DNA of 64,000 nucleotides from Deltaproteobacteria bacterium (GTDB taxonomy: Bacteria; Myxococcota_A; Polyangia; Polyangiales; Houyiibacteriaceae), in assembly GCA_017644045.1 (NCBI GenBank), contig JAEPMI010000010.1, positions 248,001-312,000 on the forward strand, given 5' to 3'. Under the pieces are notes generated by a model. That model made no database searches, was not told the origin of the DNA, and saw only the letters and a program-made list of their open reading frames with translations. The translations under genes and the position numbers were made by a program. Below, in pieces: positions 8,431 through 16,179 of this stretch; position 1 is the stretch's first letter; every line of letters begins with the position of its first letter.

Positions 8431-9086
8431 CAGTACTCCACCCGCGCATGGATCTCGAAACCGATGAGCTCGATGCCCTCGATCTCGACGGCTCGCGTCT
8501 CCTGGAGGGTGACGCCGACGAAGATCTCCGAGAGCGCCAATCGCCTCAGGAACTCGGCGACGTCTTCGTTGGTTCGACCGGCGCCACCGATGGAGGTCTC
8601 GCCGTCTTCTTCCGTGAACTCCGCGATGGACAGGCGACGCGGATCCCAGTTCCGGTTGAAGCCCGCCAGCGGGTTGTCCCGACGGAGCCGCTCCAGCTCC
8701 TCCGGGTCGATGGTCGGGCCGGCTCCAGGGCCGGTGCTCAGGATGTTCGAGAGCTCCATGAGCACTCGGGTCGGACCGGTACGGCCAGCCTCGAGCTGCT
8801 CGACGACCTCGGCGAGCGCCAGCGACTGCTGGAGCTTCGCCTGGACCTCTTCGAGGCCTTGCGACTGGCCGCGCAGATCCTCGATGCGCTGCTGGAGCTC
8901 GTTGTTCGCGCGAATCTGCGCCTGCAGCTCGTTGTCGAGCGAGACGTACCAGACGGCGCAGAGCGCGATGGTGATGAGCGCGCCACCGAAGTAGGCGCCA
9001 GCCCACATGGTGCTGCTGCCGGACCCTCCGGTGCTCGTCGCTCGAGCCGCACGCTTGGCGCGCGGCATGAGGTTGATGCGAATCAT
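8430..9086 (-). CDS. pilN: Type IV pilus assembly protein PilN
   Basis: 218 residues starting MIRINLMPRAKR. The IRINLLP-like N-terminus is the cytoplasmic peptide that sits in PilM's groove. One transmembrane helix (about 30-50), a coiled coil (about 55-100) and a periplasmic ferredoxin-like fold ending FVGVTLQETRAVEIEG follow. It anchors PilM to PilO and PilP. Its ATG overlaps the pilM stop by four bases. Slightly longer than usual because of a loop around residues 125-160. Confidence 0.92.
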   Translation of the reverse strand: MIRINLMPRAKRAARATSTGGSGSSTMWAGAYFGGALITIALCAVWYVSLDNELQAQIRANNELQQRIEDLRGQSQGLEEVQAKLQQSLALAEVVEQLEAGRTGPTRVLMELSNILSTGPGAGPTIDPEELERLRRDNPLAGFNRNWDPRRLSIAEFTEEDGETSIGGAGRTNEDVAEFLRRLALSEIFVGVTLQETRAVEIEGIELIGFEIHARVEY

Positions 9087-10138
9087 GCCTCGCGCCGCTC
9101 CTTCTCCTTGCGAAGCGCCAGGCCCATGGCGACCACGGCCTGGGCCGTCCGGCCCTGCAAGAGGGCGGGGTCGAGCTTCGCGTCGCGGCTGGCGACCCGC
9201 AGCGGGTCGAGCACGTCGACCGGGACCCCGGTGCGATCGGCGATCGCGTCTCGGAGACCTCGGATGTTCGCGGTGCCACCCGACACGTAGATCCGGCTGA
9301 GGTCGCTCTCGCCGGTGGTGGCCAGATAGAAGTCGAGCGAGCGCTGCACCTCACCGGCGAGCTGGTCGACGACTTGCTGGATGATGTCGGGAACCTCGCG
9401 CGGGACGATGCCCCGCCCTTCCCCGCCGTGCTTGTAGGCTTCGGCCTCTTCGCGGCCGATGCTCAGCGAGCGCTGAATCTCTTCGGTGATCGCGTGACCG
9501 CCGTTGGCGATGTCTCGGGTGAACGCGGTCGTGCCGTTCGCGAGAATGTTCACCGTCGTCAGCGACGCGCCCACGTGGATGAGTACGACCGTCTCTCCCG
9601 GGGCGGGCTTTCCATAGCCTTCCTCGAAGACGTTCTGGACCGTGAACGCATCGAGGTCGATGACCATCGGCTTGAGCCGGGCCTCGACCGCGAGGTTCTG
9701 CAAGTCACTGATCTCCTCGCGCTTGGCCGCGACGAGCAAGACGTCCATCTGCCCTTCGGTGTCTCGACGGTGCAGCACCTGATAGTCGATGTGCACCTCC
9801 TGGAGATCGAAGGGGATGTGCTGCTCCGCCTCCCAGCCGATCTGCTCCTGGAGCTCGGCCGGCGTCATGAGAGGCACCGCGATCTTCTTGATGATCACGC
9901 CATGCCCGCTCGCTCGGAGAGCGACGTTCCGGCGACGCACTTTGTGGAAGAGCTTCTCCAACCCTTCCACGACCACGCCGGAGTTCATGATCTCCCCGTT
10001 CACGATCGTGTCCGGGGGGAGCGGGTGGTAACCGAAGCGGACGAGCCTTCGCCCGCTTCGAGATTCTTTGATTTCGCAGACCTTGATCGATGTCGACCCG
10101 ATGTCGACGCCGATCAGGTTCTTTCCTTCGGAAGCCAT
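9083..10138 (-). CDS. pilM: Type IV pilus assembly ATPase-fold protein PilM
   Basis: 351 residues with the actin/FtsA fold. The phosphate-1 motif is LIGVDIGSTSIKVCEI near residue 8, and VVLIHVGASLTTVNIL and IYVSGGTANIRGL are the phosphate-2 and adenosine motifs. PilM is cytoplasmic, binds the PilN tail, and connects the pilus alignment complex to the motor ATPases. Gene order and overlaps with pilN support the assignment. It starts 10 bases after the stop of the upstream HTH gene, so the two are very likely co-transcribed. Confidence 0.94.
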   Translation of the reverse strand: MASEGKNLIGVDIGSTSIKVCEIKESRSGRRLVRFGYHPLPPDTIVNGEIMNSGVVVEGLEKLFHKVRRRNVALRASGHGVIIKKIAVPLMTPAELQEQIGWEAEQHIPFDLQEVHIDYQVLHRRDTEGQMDVLLVAAKREEISDLQNLAVEARLKPMVIDLDAFTVQNVFEEGYGKPAPGETVVLIHVGASLTTVNILANGTTAFTRDIANGGHAITEEIQRSLSIGREEAEAYKHGGEGRGIVPREVPDIIQQVVDQLAGEVQRSLDFYLATTGESDLSRIYVSGGTANIRGLRDAIADRTGVPVDVLDPLRVASRDAKLDPALLQGRTAQAVVAMGLALRKEKERREA

Positions 10139-10148
10139 CCGCCGCGCA

Positions 10149-10535
10149 TCATTCCTCCTCGCCGAACACGCGTACGCGGTCTTCGAGGCTGAGGCCCAAG
10201 GCTTCGAGAATCTTCCGTTTCGTGTTCATCCGACACCCGAAGCCCTTTTCGACTCGATCGATGGTCAACACCGAGAGGTTTGCGCGTCGGGCGAGCTCGG
10301 CTTTCGACATCATGCGGTCGATCCGGAGCTTGCGAACGTTGTTGGGCTTCAGCTTACGGGGCTTCTTCTTCTTGGTCGCCCCGCTGGGGGGCGCCTTGGC
10401 GGACGAGCCATCCGTGGTGTTCTTGCCACCGCCGGCAGACTCTTTGCCCTTTCCCGTAGGGGTCGAGGCAGTGCCATCGTTCGTCGAGGAACGCTGAGGC
10501 GGGGTGGCCTCCGTGGCCTTGACATCGTGGTCCAT
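10149..10535 (-). CDS. XRE-type helix-turn-helix protein, first gene of the pil operon
   Basis: 128 residues. The N-terminal 60 are disordered (Thr, Ser, Gly, Lys), then a basic stretch ATKKKKPRKLKPNNV leads into an HTH (about 70-125) with SKAELARRANLSVLTIDRVE as helices 2-3. It is probably a DNA-binding regulator acting on this operon. A longer frame would use a TTG at 10568; I chose the ATG at 10535 because the predicted -10 at 10569-10574 would put the transcript start near 10562. Being first gene before pilM, with palindromes upstream of the promoter, suggests autoregulation; this is inference. Confidence 0.8.
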   Translation of the reverse strand: MDHDVKATEATPPQRSSTNDGTASTPTGKGKESAGGGKNTTDGSSAKAPPSGATKKKKPRKLKPNNVRKLRIDRMMSKAELARRANLSVLTIDRVEKGFGCRMNTKRKILEALGLSLEDRVRVFGEEE

Positions 10536-10568
10536 GCGGTCCGCTCTTCGTCCCAAAGACGTGCCCAA

Positions 10569-10597
10569 ACCGTATGGTGCTCCATTCGGAGCGTCAA
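10569..10597 (-). promoter_or_regulatory. Predicted sigma-70 promoter of the HTH-pilMNOPQ operon
   Basis: On the minus strand TTGACG (10592-10597) is 17 bases from TACGGT (10569-10574). This is five of six matches at -35 with ideal spacing, and it leaves a leader of about 27 bases before the ATG at 10535. Confidence 0.6.
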
Positions 10598-10621
10598 GAA
10601 GTGCCCTCTAAATTATGGCTA

Positions 10622-10668
10622 AATTACATGTAATTGAGTGCAATTCGATCCGATCTCGGGTCGAATTG
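10622..10668. promoter_or_regulatory. Two inverted repeats upstream of the pil promoter, candidate operators
   Basis: AATTACATGTAATT (10622-10635) is a perfect 14-base palindrome. CAATTCGA (10641-10648) is repeated inverted as TCGAATTG (10661-10668) around a 12-base spacer. Both lie 25-75 bases upstream of the predicted -35 in the only clearly AT-rich stretch of the gap, an activator- or HTH-type position. The whole 10536-10872 gap contains no gene that I can see. Confidence 0.5.
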
Positions 10669-10872
10669 AGCCCCCGCTCGCTCACTCCGCACGATCGCCG
10701 AGTCGAGCCAGGCTCGCTTTCTGCGCAAAACTCTCGGTTGTCAACGAACGACCCTAACCGCAGTCATCGTCACAGATGCCGGCGGGCGAGGCAAAAAAGC
10801 CGCGGAGCCGTGGGTGTGGCGCCCGCCCCGTCGGCTTGATCCCCGCCGAGGCTCTCCAATACTCGGGGCCCG

Positions 10873-11769
10873 ATGCGTGCTTTCGCCCTGATTTCGTGGC
10901 TCACCCTCGCCGCCCTCGCCTGGTCCACGCCCGCCGAGGCCCAGCAGGAGCACACCGTCCGCTCCGGGCAGTCCCTGAGCCGGATCGCCCGGAGGTATCG
11001 AGTTCGCGTCCAGGATCTGGCGGCCGCCAACGGGCTCACCGTCCGCTCGGAGCTGCAAGAGGGGCAGACGCTCCGTATCCCCGAGCGCGGGACCCACTAC
11101 GTCCGCTCCGGTCAGACCCTCAGCCACGTGGCCGCCGAGCACTCCGTGAGTGTGGCGGATTTGGCACGGGTGAACCGCATCCGGCGGGACGCCACCCTTC
11201 AGGTCGGCCAACGTCTCCTACTTCCGGGCCACGATCCGGTGGAGGAGCGCGAGGAAGCCGAGTCCCGTTGGGGCCGGCCCCGACATCCCGGGGTCGTGAC
11301 CCTGGTCCGGGTCCTCACCCACGAGCGCATCCGGATGCGGCTCGTCGACAGCCGTGGGCGTGCTCGGCGCGCGGCGAAGCGACGACTCGCGCGGCTCTTC
11401 CGGTACCGCCAGACGACCCAGAGCAAGGAGCCCTCCGGCCGACTCCTCCAGGTGCTGACCCGCGTGTCCGATCACTTCGGCGGTCGGCCCATCTCGGTCT
11501 ACAGCGCGTACCGCCCCGAAGGGGGCAGCACGAACGAGAGCTCGAGGCATGTCGCGGGCGCCGCGGTCGACATCCGCATCCGTGGCGTGTCCAACCAACA
11601 GCTCCGGGACTACCTCCGCACCCTCCCCCGCGTCGGTGTCGGCTACTACCCGAACGGCCGCTTCGTCCATGTGGACGTGCGCTCCCGCTCCGCCTACTGG
11701 GTGGACCGCTCCGGCGTGGGCGAAGACCCGGACTACGTGCCTCGCGGCGAGCGCGAAGACGTCGAGTAG
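10873..11769 (+). CDS. Secreted protein with two LysM domains and a DUF882/M15-like domain
   Basis: 298 residues. A signal peptide (MRAFALISW to AEA) is followed by two LysM peptidoglycan-binding motifs, HTVRSGQSLSRIARRYRV (about 27-70) and HYVRSGQTLSHVAAEHSV (about 75-115). The C-terminal part (about 165-275) is DUF882/peptidase M15-like, with SAYRPEGGSTNESSRHVAGAAVDIR and VGYYPNGRFVHVDV supplying the His/Asp zinc-site pattern seen in such peptidases. It is probably a periplasmic cell-wall hydrolase or peptidoglycan-binding protein. AATACT ending 9 bases before the ATG could be a -10 box. It is divergent from the pil operon. Confidence 0.85.
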   Translation: MRAFALISWLTLAALAWSTPAEAQQEHTVRSGQSLSRIARRYRVRVQDLAAANGLTVRSELQEGQTLRIPERGTHYVRSGQTLSHVAAEHSVSVADLARVNRIRRDATLQVGQRLLLPGHDPVEEREEAESRWGRPRHPGVVTLVRVLTHERIRMRLVDSRGRARRAAKRRLARLFRYRQTTQSKEPSGRLLQVLTRVSDHFGGRPISVYSAYRPEGGSTNESSRHVAGAAVDIRIRGVSNQQLRDYLRTLPRVGVGYYPNGRFVHVDVRSRSAYWVDRSGVGEDPDYVPRGEREDVE

Positions 11770-11776
11770 CGAGTCG

Positions 11777-12493
11777 TCAGCGCTTCCGGATCGCCGTGCC
11801 GTCGAGCACGTAGCCGGGCGGGAGGTTGGGCTGGACGTCCTTGGCGCGGTCGCCGAGGTCCCAGCCACGCTCGATGAAGGCGTCGAGGACACTCGCGCGG
11901 ACGCGGGTCCCCTCGTCGGTCGCGAGGAGCTCGATGAGCCGACCCTTGCTGACCTCCGCGTCCTCCTGGGCCATGAGCGCGCCCGCCGCGTGGAAGCGGA
12001 CCGTCTCGTTCACGTCCTCGAGGAAGGGCGTCACCACCTCGGCCACCCGCGGATCCGGGCGCGCCTCCAGCTGCGCCAGCACATCGATCTTCCGCTGGGG
12101 ATCCCGCTCGTACTCGGTGTCCATCTCCCCGAGCAGACCGAGCAACGCCTCGACCACGGCGGCCTGCCCCTCGATCTCGTCGAGGATGCGCACCGGCCAG
12201 GCGATGGCGTCGGCTTCCTTCAGGTAGCTGCGCACGGGCGCGACCGCGACCTCACCCGAGCCGAGGATGCCTTGGAAGGCGAGCTCCTTTTCCTCTTGGT
12301 CGGTGATCGAGGGGTCGACCCGGAAGGTGAAGCGCTGGAGGAGCGCGTCGACCGCCTCCGCCGACTTCATCTCGCCCAGCGCGTGGAGCGAGCTCCAGCG
12401 GTCGGCAGCCTGCGCCCGCTTGTCGCTTGCACGCTTGGCGTGCTTCTCGAGCTTGCTGCCCGATTTACGTCCGAAGAAATCCAGTAAGCCCAT
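11777..12493 (-). CDS. HEAT-repeat protein
   Basis: 238 residues of alpha-helical HEAT-like repeats (VDALLQRFTF, VAPVRSYLKEADAIAWPVRIL, VAEVVTPFLEDVNETVRFHAAGAL). It starts MGLLDFFGRKSGSK, a basic amphipathic lead. No catalytic motif is visible, so it is likely a binding or adaptor protein in the cytoplasm. The frame is open upstream, but the ATG at 12493 gives the natural N-terminus and lies 55 bases after the stop of the cache/HAMP gene, with which it probably forms a two-gene operon. Confidence 0.75.
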   Translation of the reverse strand: MGLLDFFGRKSGSKLEKHAKRASDKRAQAADRWSSLHALGEMKSAEAVDALLQRFTFRVDPSITDQEEKELAFQGILGSGEVAVAPVRSYLKEADAIAWPVRILDEIEGQAAVVEALLGLLGEMDTEYERDPQRKIDVLAQLEARPDPRVAEVVTPFLEDVNETVRFHAAGALMAQEDAEVSKGRLIELLATDEGTRVRASVLDAFIERGWDLGDRAKDVQPNLPPGYVLDGTAIRKR

Positions 12494-12548
12494 TCGATTG
12501 CTCTGCGGCGACGCCGCCCTGGGCCCCTCGCACGTCGCGGTCGGGGCC

Positions 12549-13988
12549 TCAGTTGATGATGACGGGCCGAAGGATGACCTGAGAGCCCTTGGTCTGCACC
12601 TCGAAGCGGACCATCCGACAGCCGTGCTTCTTCTTGAGGTTCTCGGCGTTCTTGTCGAGCCGCGAGAGAAAGCGGTCCTTGCCGATGTTGGACACGTCCT
12701 CACCGGCCGCCTGCTTCGCCGCGACGTACTCGTCGAAGATCCGCTGACGGTACTGCTCCTCGGGCTCCGCCGCGAGCGCAGCGGCGGCCTCGTCGTCGCC
12801 GCCACCCCCGCCGCCGTCCTGCTGGGTCGTCGCCGGCGCCGCGGCCCCCTCCCAGGCGCCGCCACCGGACGAGCGTCCGTCCGCATCCGTCTCCTCGACG
12901 CCGGTGAAGACGTTGATGAGCTGGTTGATCCGATACGCGAGGCCACCGAACTCGGCGCTCTCGATGTCGATGCGGTGGTCGGTACGACCGTTGATGACCG
13001 TGAGCACGCCCTCCTCGATCTCTTCGATCGGGCGGATGAGGCTCGTGCCGATGAGGAAGCCGTAGATGAGAACGAAGATGAGACCGACGGCCATGAGGAT
13101 CAGGATGACGGTCGCGGTCTCGGCCAAGGCCATCTGGTCGGTCTTGTTCGCCAGGATCGCGATCCCCATGTCGACGCTCGGCGTCTCGGGCAGGGACGCG
13201 GTCACTCCAACGTACTCCGCGCCGGCGAGCTCGGCGGTCCACTGCGTCGACCCACTCGCGAGCGCGGCGGCGGTCTCGTCACCCACGGTCTGGAAGAGGT
13301 AGGTGCTCAGCGCGGCGACCTCGCTCTGCTCCAGGCTCGAGCTGTAGATGCCGCCCTCGCGGAGGAAGGCCACCTGGTGGCCGAACACCTCGGCCTCCCG
13401 CTGCGCGAGACCGTTCGAGATGTCGAAACCGACCAGCAGGGCGCCGATGAGGCCCCCCTCCTGGTTGCGCACCGGGGCGATGGCCACCTGGAGGAGCTTG
13501 TCGTCGTCTTCCTTCTGCCAGACGTCGTGCACGGCGAGGCCCCGGTCGAGCACGCGACGGAGGCTCGGCAGCTCGGACACGATCGAGGTGCCGTTCATCC
13601 GGTTGATGTCGTTGTCCCGGGCGATGACCCGTCCGGTCTCGTCCGTGATGAGGACGATGTCCGGGCGACCGCCGCGGCCACGGGCCGGGTCCTGGAACCA
13701 AGCGGCGATGCCTTCGGCCCGCTCGAACGCCGACCGACGGCGCGCTTCCACATCCAGCGCGTTGAACGTGGTGCGTACTTCGCGAGTCTCCGCGCGGTCG
13801 CGGACCTGTTCGACGAACTCGAGCGCCGACAAACGCCAGCTCCGCTGCAGGAGCTGGGCGTCATTGTCGATCTGCTCGTCGATCTGGGCGCCGAGACCCT
13901 GCTCGAGCTGACCCTTGACGTAGAAAAACGAGCCAAGCCCGACCAGGAGGACGGCGATGACGTTGCCCGCGATGATCTTCAGTCGCAT
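12549..13988 (-). CDS. Membrane protein with extracytoplasmic sensor region and HAMP-like segment, no kinase
   Basis: 479 residues. TM1 is at about 5-25, then a 230-residue periplasmic cache-like region (DIVLITDETGRVIARDND, VAIAPVRNQEGGLIGALLVGFDI), TM2 at about 245-270, and a HAMP-like stretch SLIRPIEEIEEGVLTVINGRTDHRID. The C-terminus has an Ala/Gly linker and a conserved-looking tail (YRQRIFDEYVAAKQAAGEDV to LRPVIIN) that resembles what is annotated in myxobacteria as the MXAN_5187 C-terminal domain; I recall this from memory only. There is no histidine kinase, MCP signalling or cyclase domain, so the output is unknown. Confidence 0.75.
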   Translation of the reverse strand: MRLKIIAGNVIAVLLVGLGSFFYVKGQLEQGLGAQIDEQIDNDAQLLQRSWRLSALEFVEQVRDRAETREVRTTFNALDVEARRRSAFERAEGIAAWFQDPARGRGGRPDIVLITDETGRVIARDNDINRMNGTSIVSELPSLRRVLDRGLAVHDVWQKEDDDKLLQVAIAPVRNQEGGLIGALLVGFDISNGLAQREAEVFGHQVAFLREGGIYSSSLEQSEVAALSTYLFQTVGDETAAALASGSTQWTAELAGAEYVGVTASLPETPSVDMGIAILANKTDQMALAETATVILILMAVGLIFVLIYGFLIGTSLIRPIEEIEEGVLTVINGRTDHRIDIESAEFGGLAYRINQLINVFTGVEETDADGRSSGGGAWEGAAAPATTQQDGGGGGGDDEAAAALAAEPEEQYRQRIFDEYVAAKQAAGEDVSNIGKDRFLSRLDKNAENLKKKHGCRMVRFEVQTKGSQVILRPVIIN

Positions 13989-14117
13989 CCGTGCATGCTC
14001 CGAGGCGAGACGAAGTGCGAGAAATTCCCACCCCTGACCCGCGCGCTTCGGGAGCAGCGCTCCCGGGGAACAGTTGATATCAGAGCGCTTTTCTCACGGT
14101 CAAGGCCGAGCCATCAT

Positions 14118-15143
14118 GTGCCGGTGCCGCGCCCGATCCTCGTCGCCGACGACCCTCGATTCGATGGCCACCAGTCGAGCCGTCCACACCCGGAGCGGCC
14201 GGAGCGCCTCGCGGCGGCCCGAGCCGGCCTGAAAGCCGCGCTCCCACCGGAGCGGCGACGCGATCTCACCCTACGGAAAGCGAGTGACGAGGCGATCGAA
14301 CGTGTCCACCGGCCCGGCTACGCCGGGGCCCTTCGGGGCGCGCTGGCTCAAGGCTCGGGGGACCTCGATCCGGACACCTACTTCTGTCCCGAGACGGGGG
14401 AGTCGACCTGGCTCGCCGCCGGAGCGGCGGCCGATCTCGCCGATGCCTTGGTGAGGGATCCCGGCGAACGCGCGATCGCCCTGCTCCGTCCACCCGGCCA
14501 CCACGCGCGGCCCGGAACCCCGATGGGCTTCTGCCTCATCAACAACGTCGCGGTCGCGGCCGCGGCCGCGCGTGCTTCCGGGCTCGCGCGCGTCGCGATC
14601 GTCGATTGGGACGTCCATCACGGGAACGGGACCCAGGAGATCTTCGAGGCGGACGACTCGGTCCTCTTCGTCTCGCTCCACCAGCACCCCTTCTACCCCG
14701 GCACCGGCTCGCCGAGAGAGACGGGCAAGGGAGCGGGACGCGGCGCGACCGTCAACGTGGGCTTCCCCGCCGGGACCGGGAGCGAGGCCTACGGAGAAGC
14801 GTTTCGCCGGGTCGTTCTGCCGCGCCTGACCGCGTTCGACCCCGAGCTGGTCCTCGTGTCCGCCGGCTACGATGCCCACGAGCGCGACCCCCTCGCGGGC
14901 CTGTCGCTGGAGGCCGCGACCTTCGGCGCGATGGCGACGGCGCTGGACGACTTCTGTGGTGAGTCGCGCAGCCTCGGGTTCTTCCTCGAAGGCGGCTACG
15001 ACCTCCAGGCGCTCGAAGGGTCGGTCGCCGCGACGACCCGCGCCCTCACCGGAGAGGCGCGCGTCGAGCTCCCCGAGGGCGAGCCATCGGCGAGAGAGCG
15101 GGAGGCGATCGAAGCCACCCTCGCCGCGCACCGACAACCCTAG
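14118..15143 (+). CDS. Histone-deacetylase-family deacetylase
   Basis: 341 residues with the arginase/deacetylase fold and zinc site: RPPGHHARPGTPMGFC, NNVAVAAAAA, VAIVDWDVHHGNGTQ, LVSAGYDAHERDPLAG and FFLEGGYDLQAL cover the catalytic His pair, the zinc Asp/His/Asp and the transition-state region. Family members remove acetyl groups from acetyl-lysine or acetyl-polyamines; the substrate here cannot be told. The frame is open long before the gene because it shadows the opposite gene. GTG at 14118 or 14124 fits the N-terminus (PRPILVADDPRFDGH), and neither has a strong Shine-Dalgarno. Confidence 0.85.
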   Translation: MPVPRPILVADDPRFDGHQSSRPHPERPERLAAARAGLKAALPPERRRDLTLRKASDEAIERVHRPGYAGALRGALAQGSGDLDPDTYFCPETGESTWLAAGAAADLADALVRDPGERAIALLRPPGHHARPGTPMGFCLINNVAVAAAAARASGLARVAIVDWDVHHGNGTQEIFEADDSVLFVSLHQHPFYPGTGSPRETGKGAGRGATVNVGFPAGTGSEAYGEAFRRVVLPRLTAFDPELVLVSAGYDAHERDPLAGLSLEAATFGAMATALDDFCGESRSLGFFLEGGYDLQALEGSVAATTRALTGEARVELPEGEPSAREREAIEATLAAHRQP

Positions 15144-15151
15144 ACCTAGAC

Positions 15152-16090
15152 CTAGAACGCAGTGGCGCGGTCGCGGCTGGCGGTCTCTGCGGGAGGCGGC
15201 TCTTCGACCCGCTCGGTGCCGACCGCGCGGCCTTCGACGAAGTAGAGGATCGCGGCGGTGACCGCGAGCAGCGCCGCCCCACCCCACGCGAAGTCCGAGT
15301 AGCGGCCCCAGTCGCGGGCCTCTTCGTAGTTGCCGTCCGCGGCGAGGCCCCGCGCGTGACCCCAGAGCCCGATCGCGGTGCCGATGCCGGCGATGGCCAA
15401 CCCGCCGACGATCCATGTCGCGATGCGCTTGCCGCGAATCGCTCGATAGCGCGTCGCGGGCACCATGTCCGCGTAGGCCGCGGTCACCAAACCGGCTTCG
15501 ACCCGCACCTCGGAACGGAAGGGCACGTAGCCCTCGCGCTCCAGACGGAGCCGATGACGGCCGGGCTCCAGCGAGATGGGGGTGGTCAACGGGGTCTGGC
15601 CGATCGATCGGTCGTCGAGCTGGACGTCGACCCCCTCCATGTTCGCCGTGACGCGGAGGGTGCCGGTGGTGGGTCGCTGGTTCGCCGCCTGCCGCGCGGC
15701 CTCGGCTTGCTGCTCGAGGCTCGCGATGCGCTGTTCGACCTGAGCCTTGTCCGGTGGATCCACGCGGTCGCGCAGATAGCGACGGTAGTGCTCGATGGCG
15801 GGCTCGTACTCCCCGAGCTCCTCGTGCGAGCGGGCGATGTTGAACCAGAGATCCGCGCTCGGCACCAGCTCGGCCGCGAGCTCGAAGTCGTGAATGGCCG
15901 GACGGTATCGGTGAGCCTCGAAGTGCTCCATGCCCGAGAGGAAGTGTTCGCGGGCCCGGCGCGCCGAGTCCGCGTCTTCGGGCGAGCCCACCTCGCTCGG
16001 GGGCACGGCCTCCTGCGCGAGCGCCGACGGCACCGTGAGGGTCAGCCCTGCGAGGGCGAGCACCAGACGCGGCCAAGAAGAGCGAAGCAC
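15152..16090 (-). CDS. TPR and PEGA domain membrane protein
   Basis: 312 residues. A signal peptide (VLRSSWPRLVLALAG to LAQ) is followed by TPR repeats at about 40-105 (FLSGMEHFEAHRYRPAIHDF, IARSHEELGEYEPAIEHYRR), a coiled coil, and a PEGA domain at about 130-200 (VQLDDRSIGQTPLTTPISLEPG). Two helices near the C-terminus (ATWIVGGLAIAGIGTAIGLW and FAWGGAALLAVTAAILYFV) complete it. This layout recurs in myxobacterial cell-envelope proteins of unknown function. I chose GTG 16090 over GTG 16114 because TACTCT ends 6 bases before it and it begins the signal peptide. Confidence 0.8.
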   Translation of the reverse strand: MLRSSWPRLVLALAGLTLTVPSALAQEAVPPSEVGSPEDADSARRAREHFLSGMEHFEAHRYRPAIHDFELAAELVPSADLWFNIARSHEELGEYEPAIEHYRRYLRDRVDPPDKAQVEQRIASLEQQAEAARQAANQRPTTGTLRVTANMEGVDVQLDDRSIGQTPLTTPISLEPGRHRLRLEREGYVPFRSEVRVEAGLVTAAYADMVPATRYRAIRGKRIATWIVGGLAIAGIGTAIGLWGHARGLAADGNYEEARDWGRYSDFAWGGAALLAVTAAILYFVEGRAVGTERVEEPPPAETASRDRATAF

Positions 16091-16096
16091 CCGCTC

Positions 16097-16102
16097 AGAG
16101 TA
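16097..16102 (-). promoter_or_regulatory. Predicted -10 element (TACTCT), leaderless type
   Basis: Six bases separate it from GTG 16090 of the TPR-PEGA gene, in the divergent region shared with the ATP-grasp-like gene. Confidence 0.4.
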
Positions 16103-16164
16103 CCACCGGTCCACGCAAAAGCGGCAGAGACTGGACGAAAGTGGGTCCCGTCACGGTCGGCCGC

Positions 16165-16170
16165 TATCCT
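16165..16170 (+). promoter_or_regulatory. Predicted -10 element (TATCCT), leaderless type
   Basis: Nine bases separate it from GTG 16180. It lies inside the 5' part of the longer reading frame, which argues that the real start is the inner GTG. Confidence 0.4.
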
Positions 16171-16179
16171 TCGACGTCG

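Noticed and set aside
10780-10830. Possible terminator near an A6 run (GCAAAAAAGCC)
   Set aside because: No gene is transcribed into it in the right direction and the flanking stem is short.
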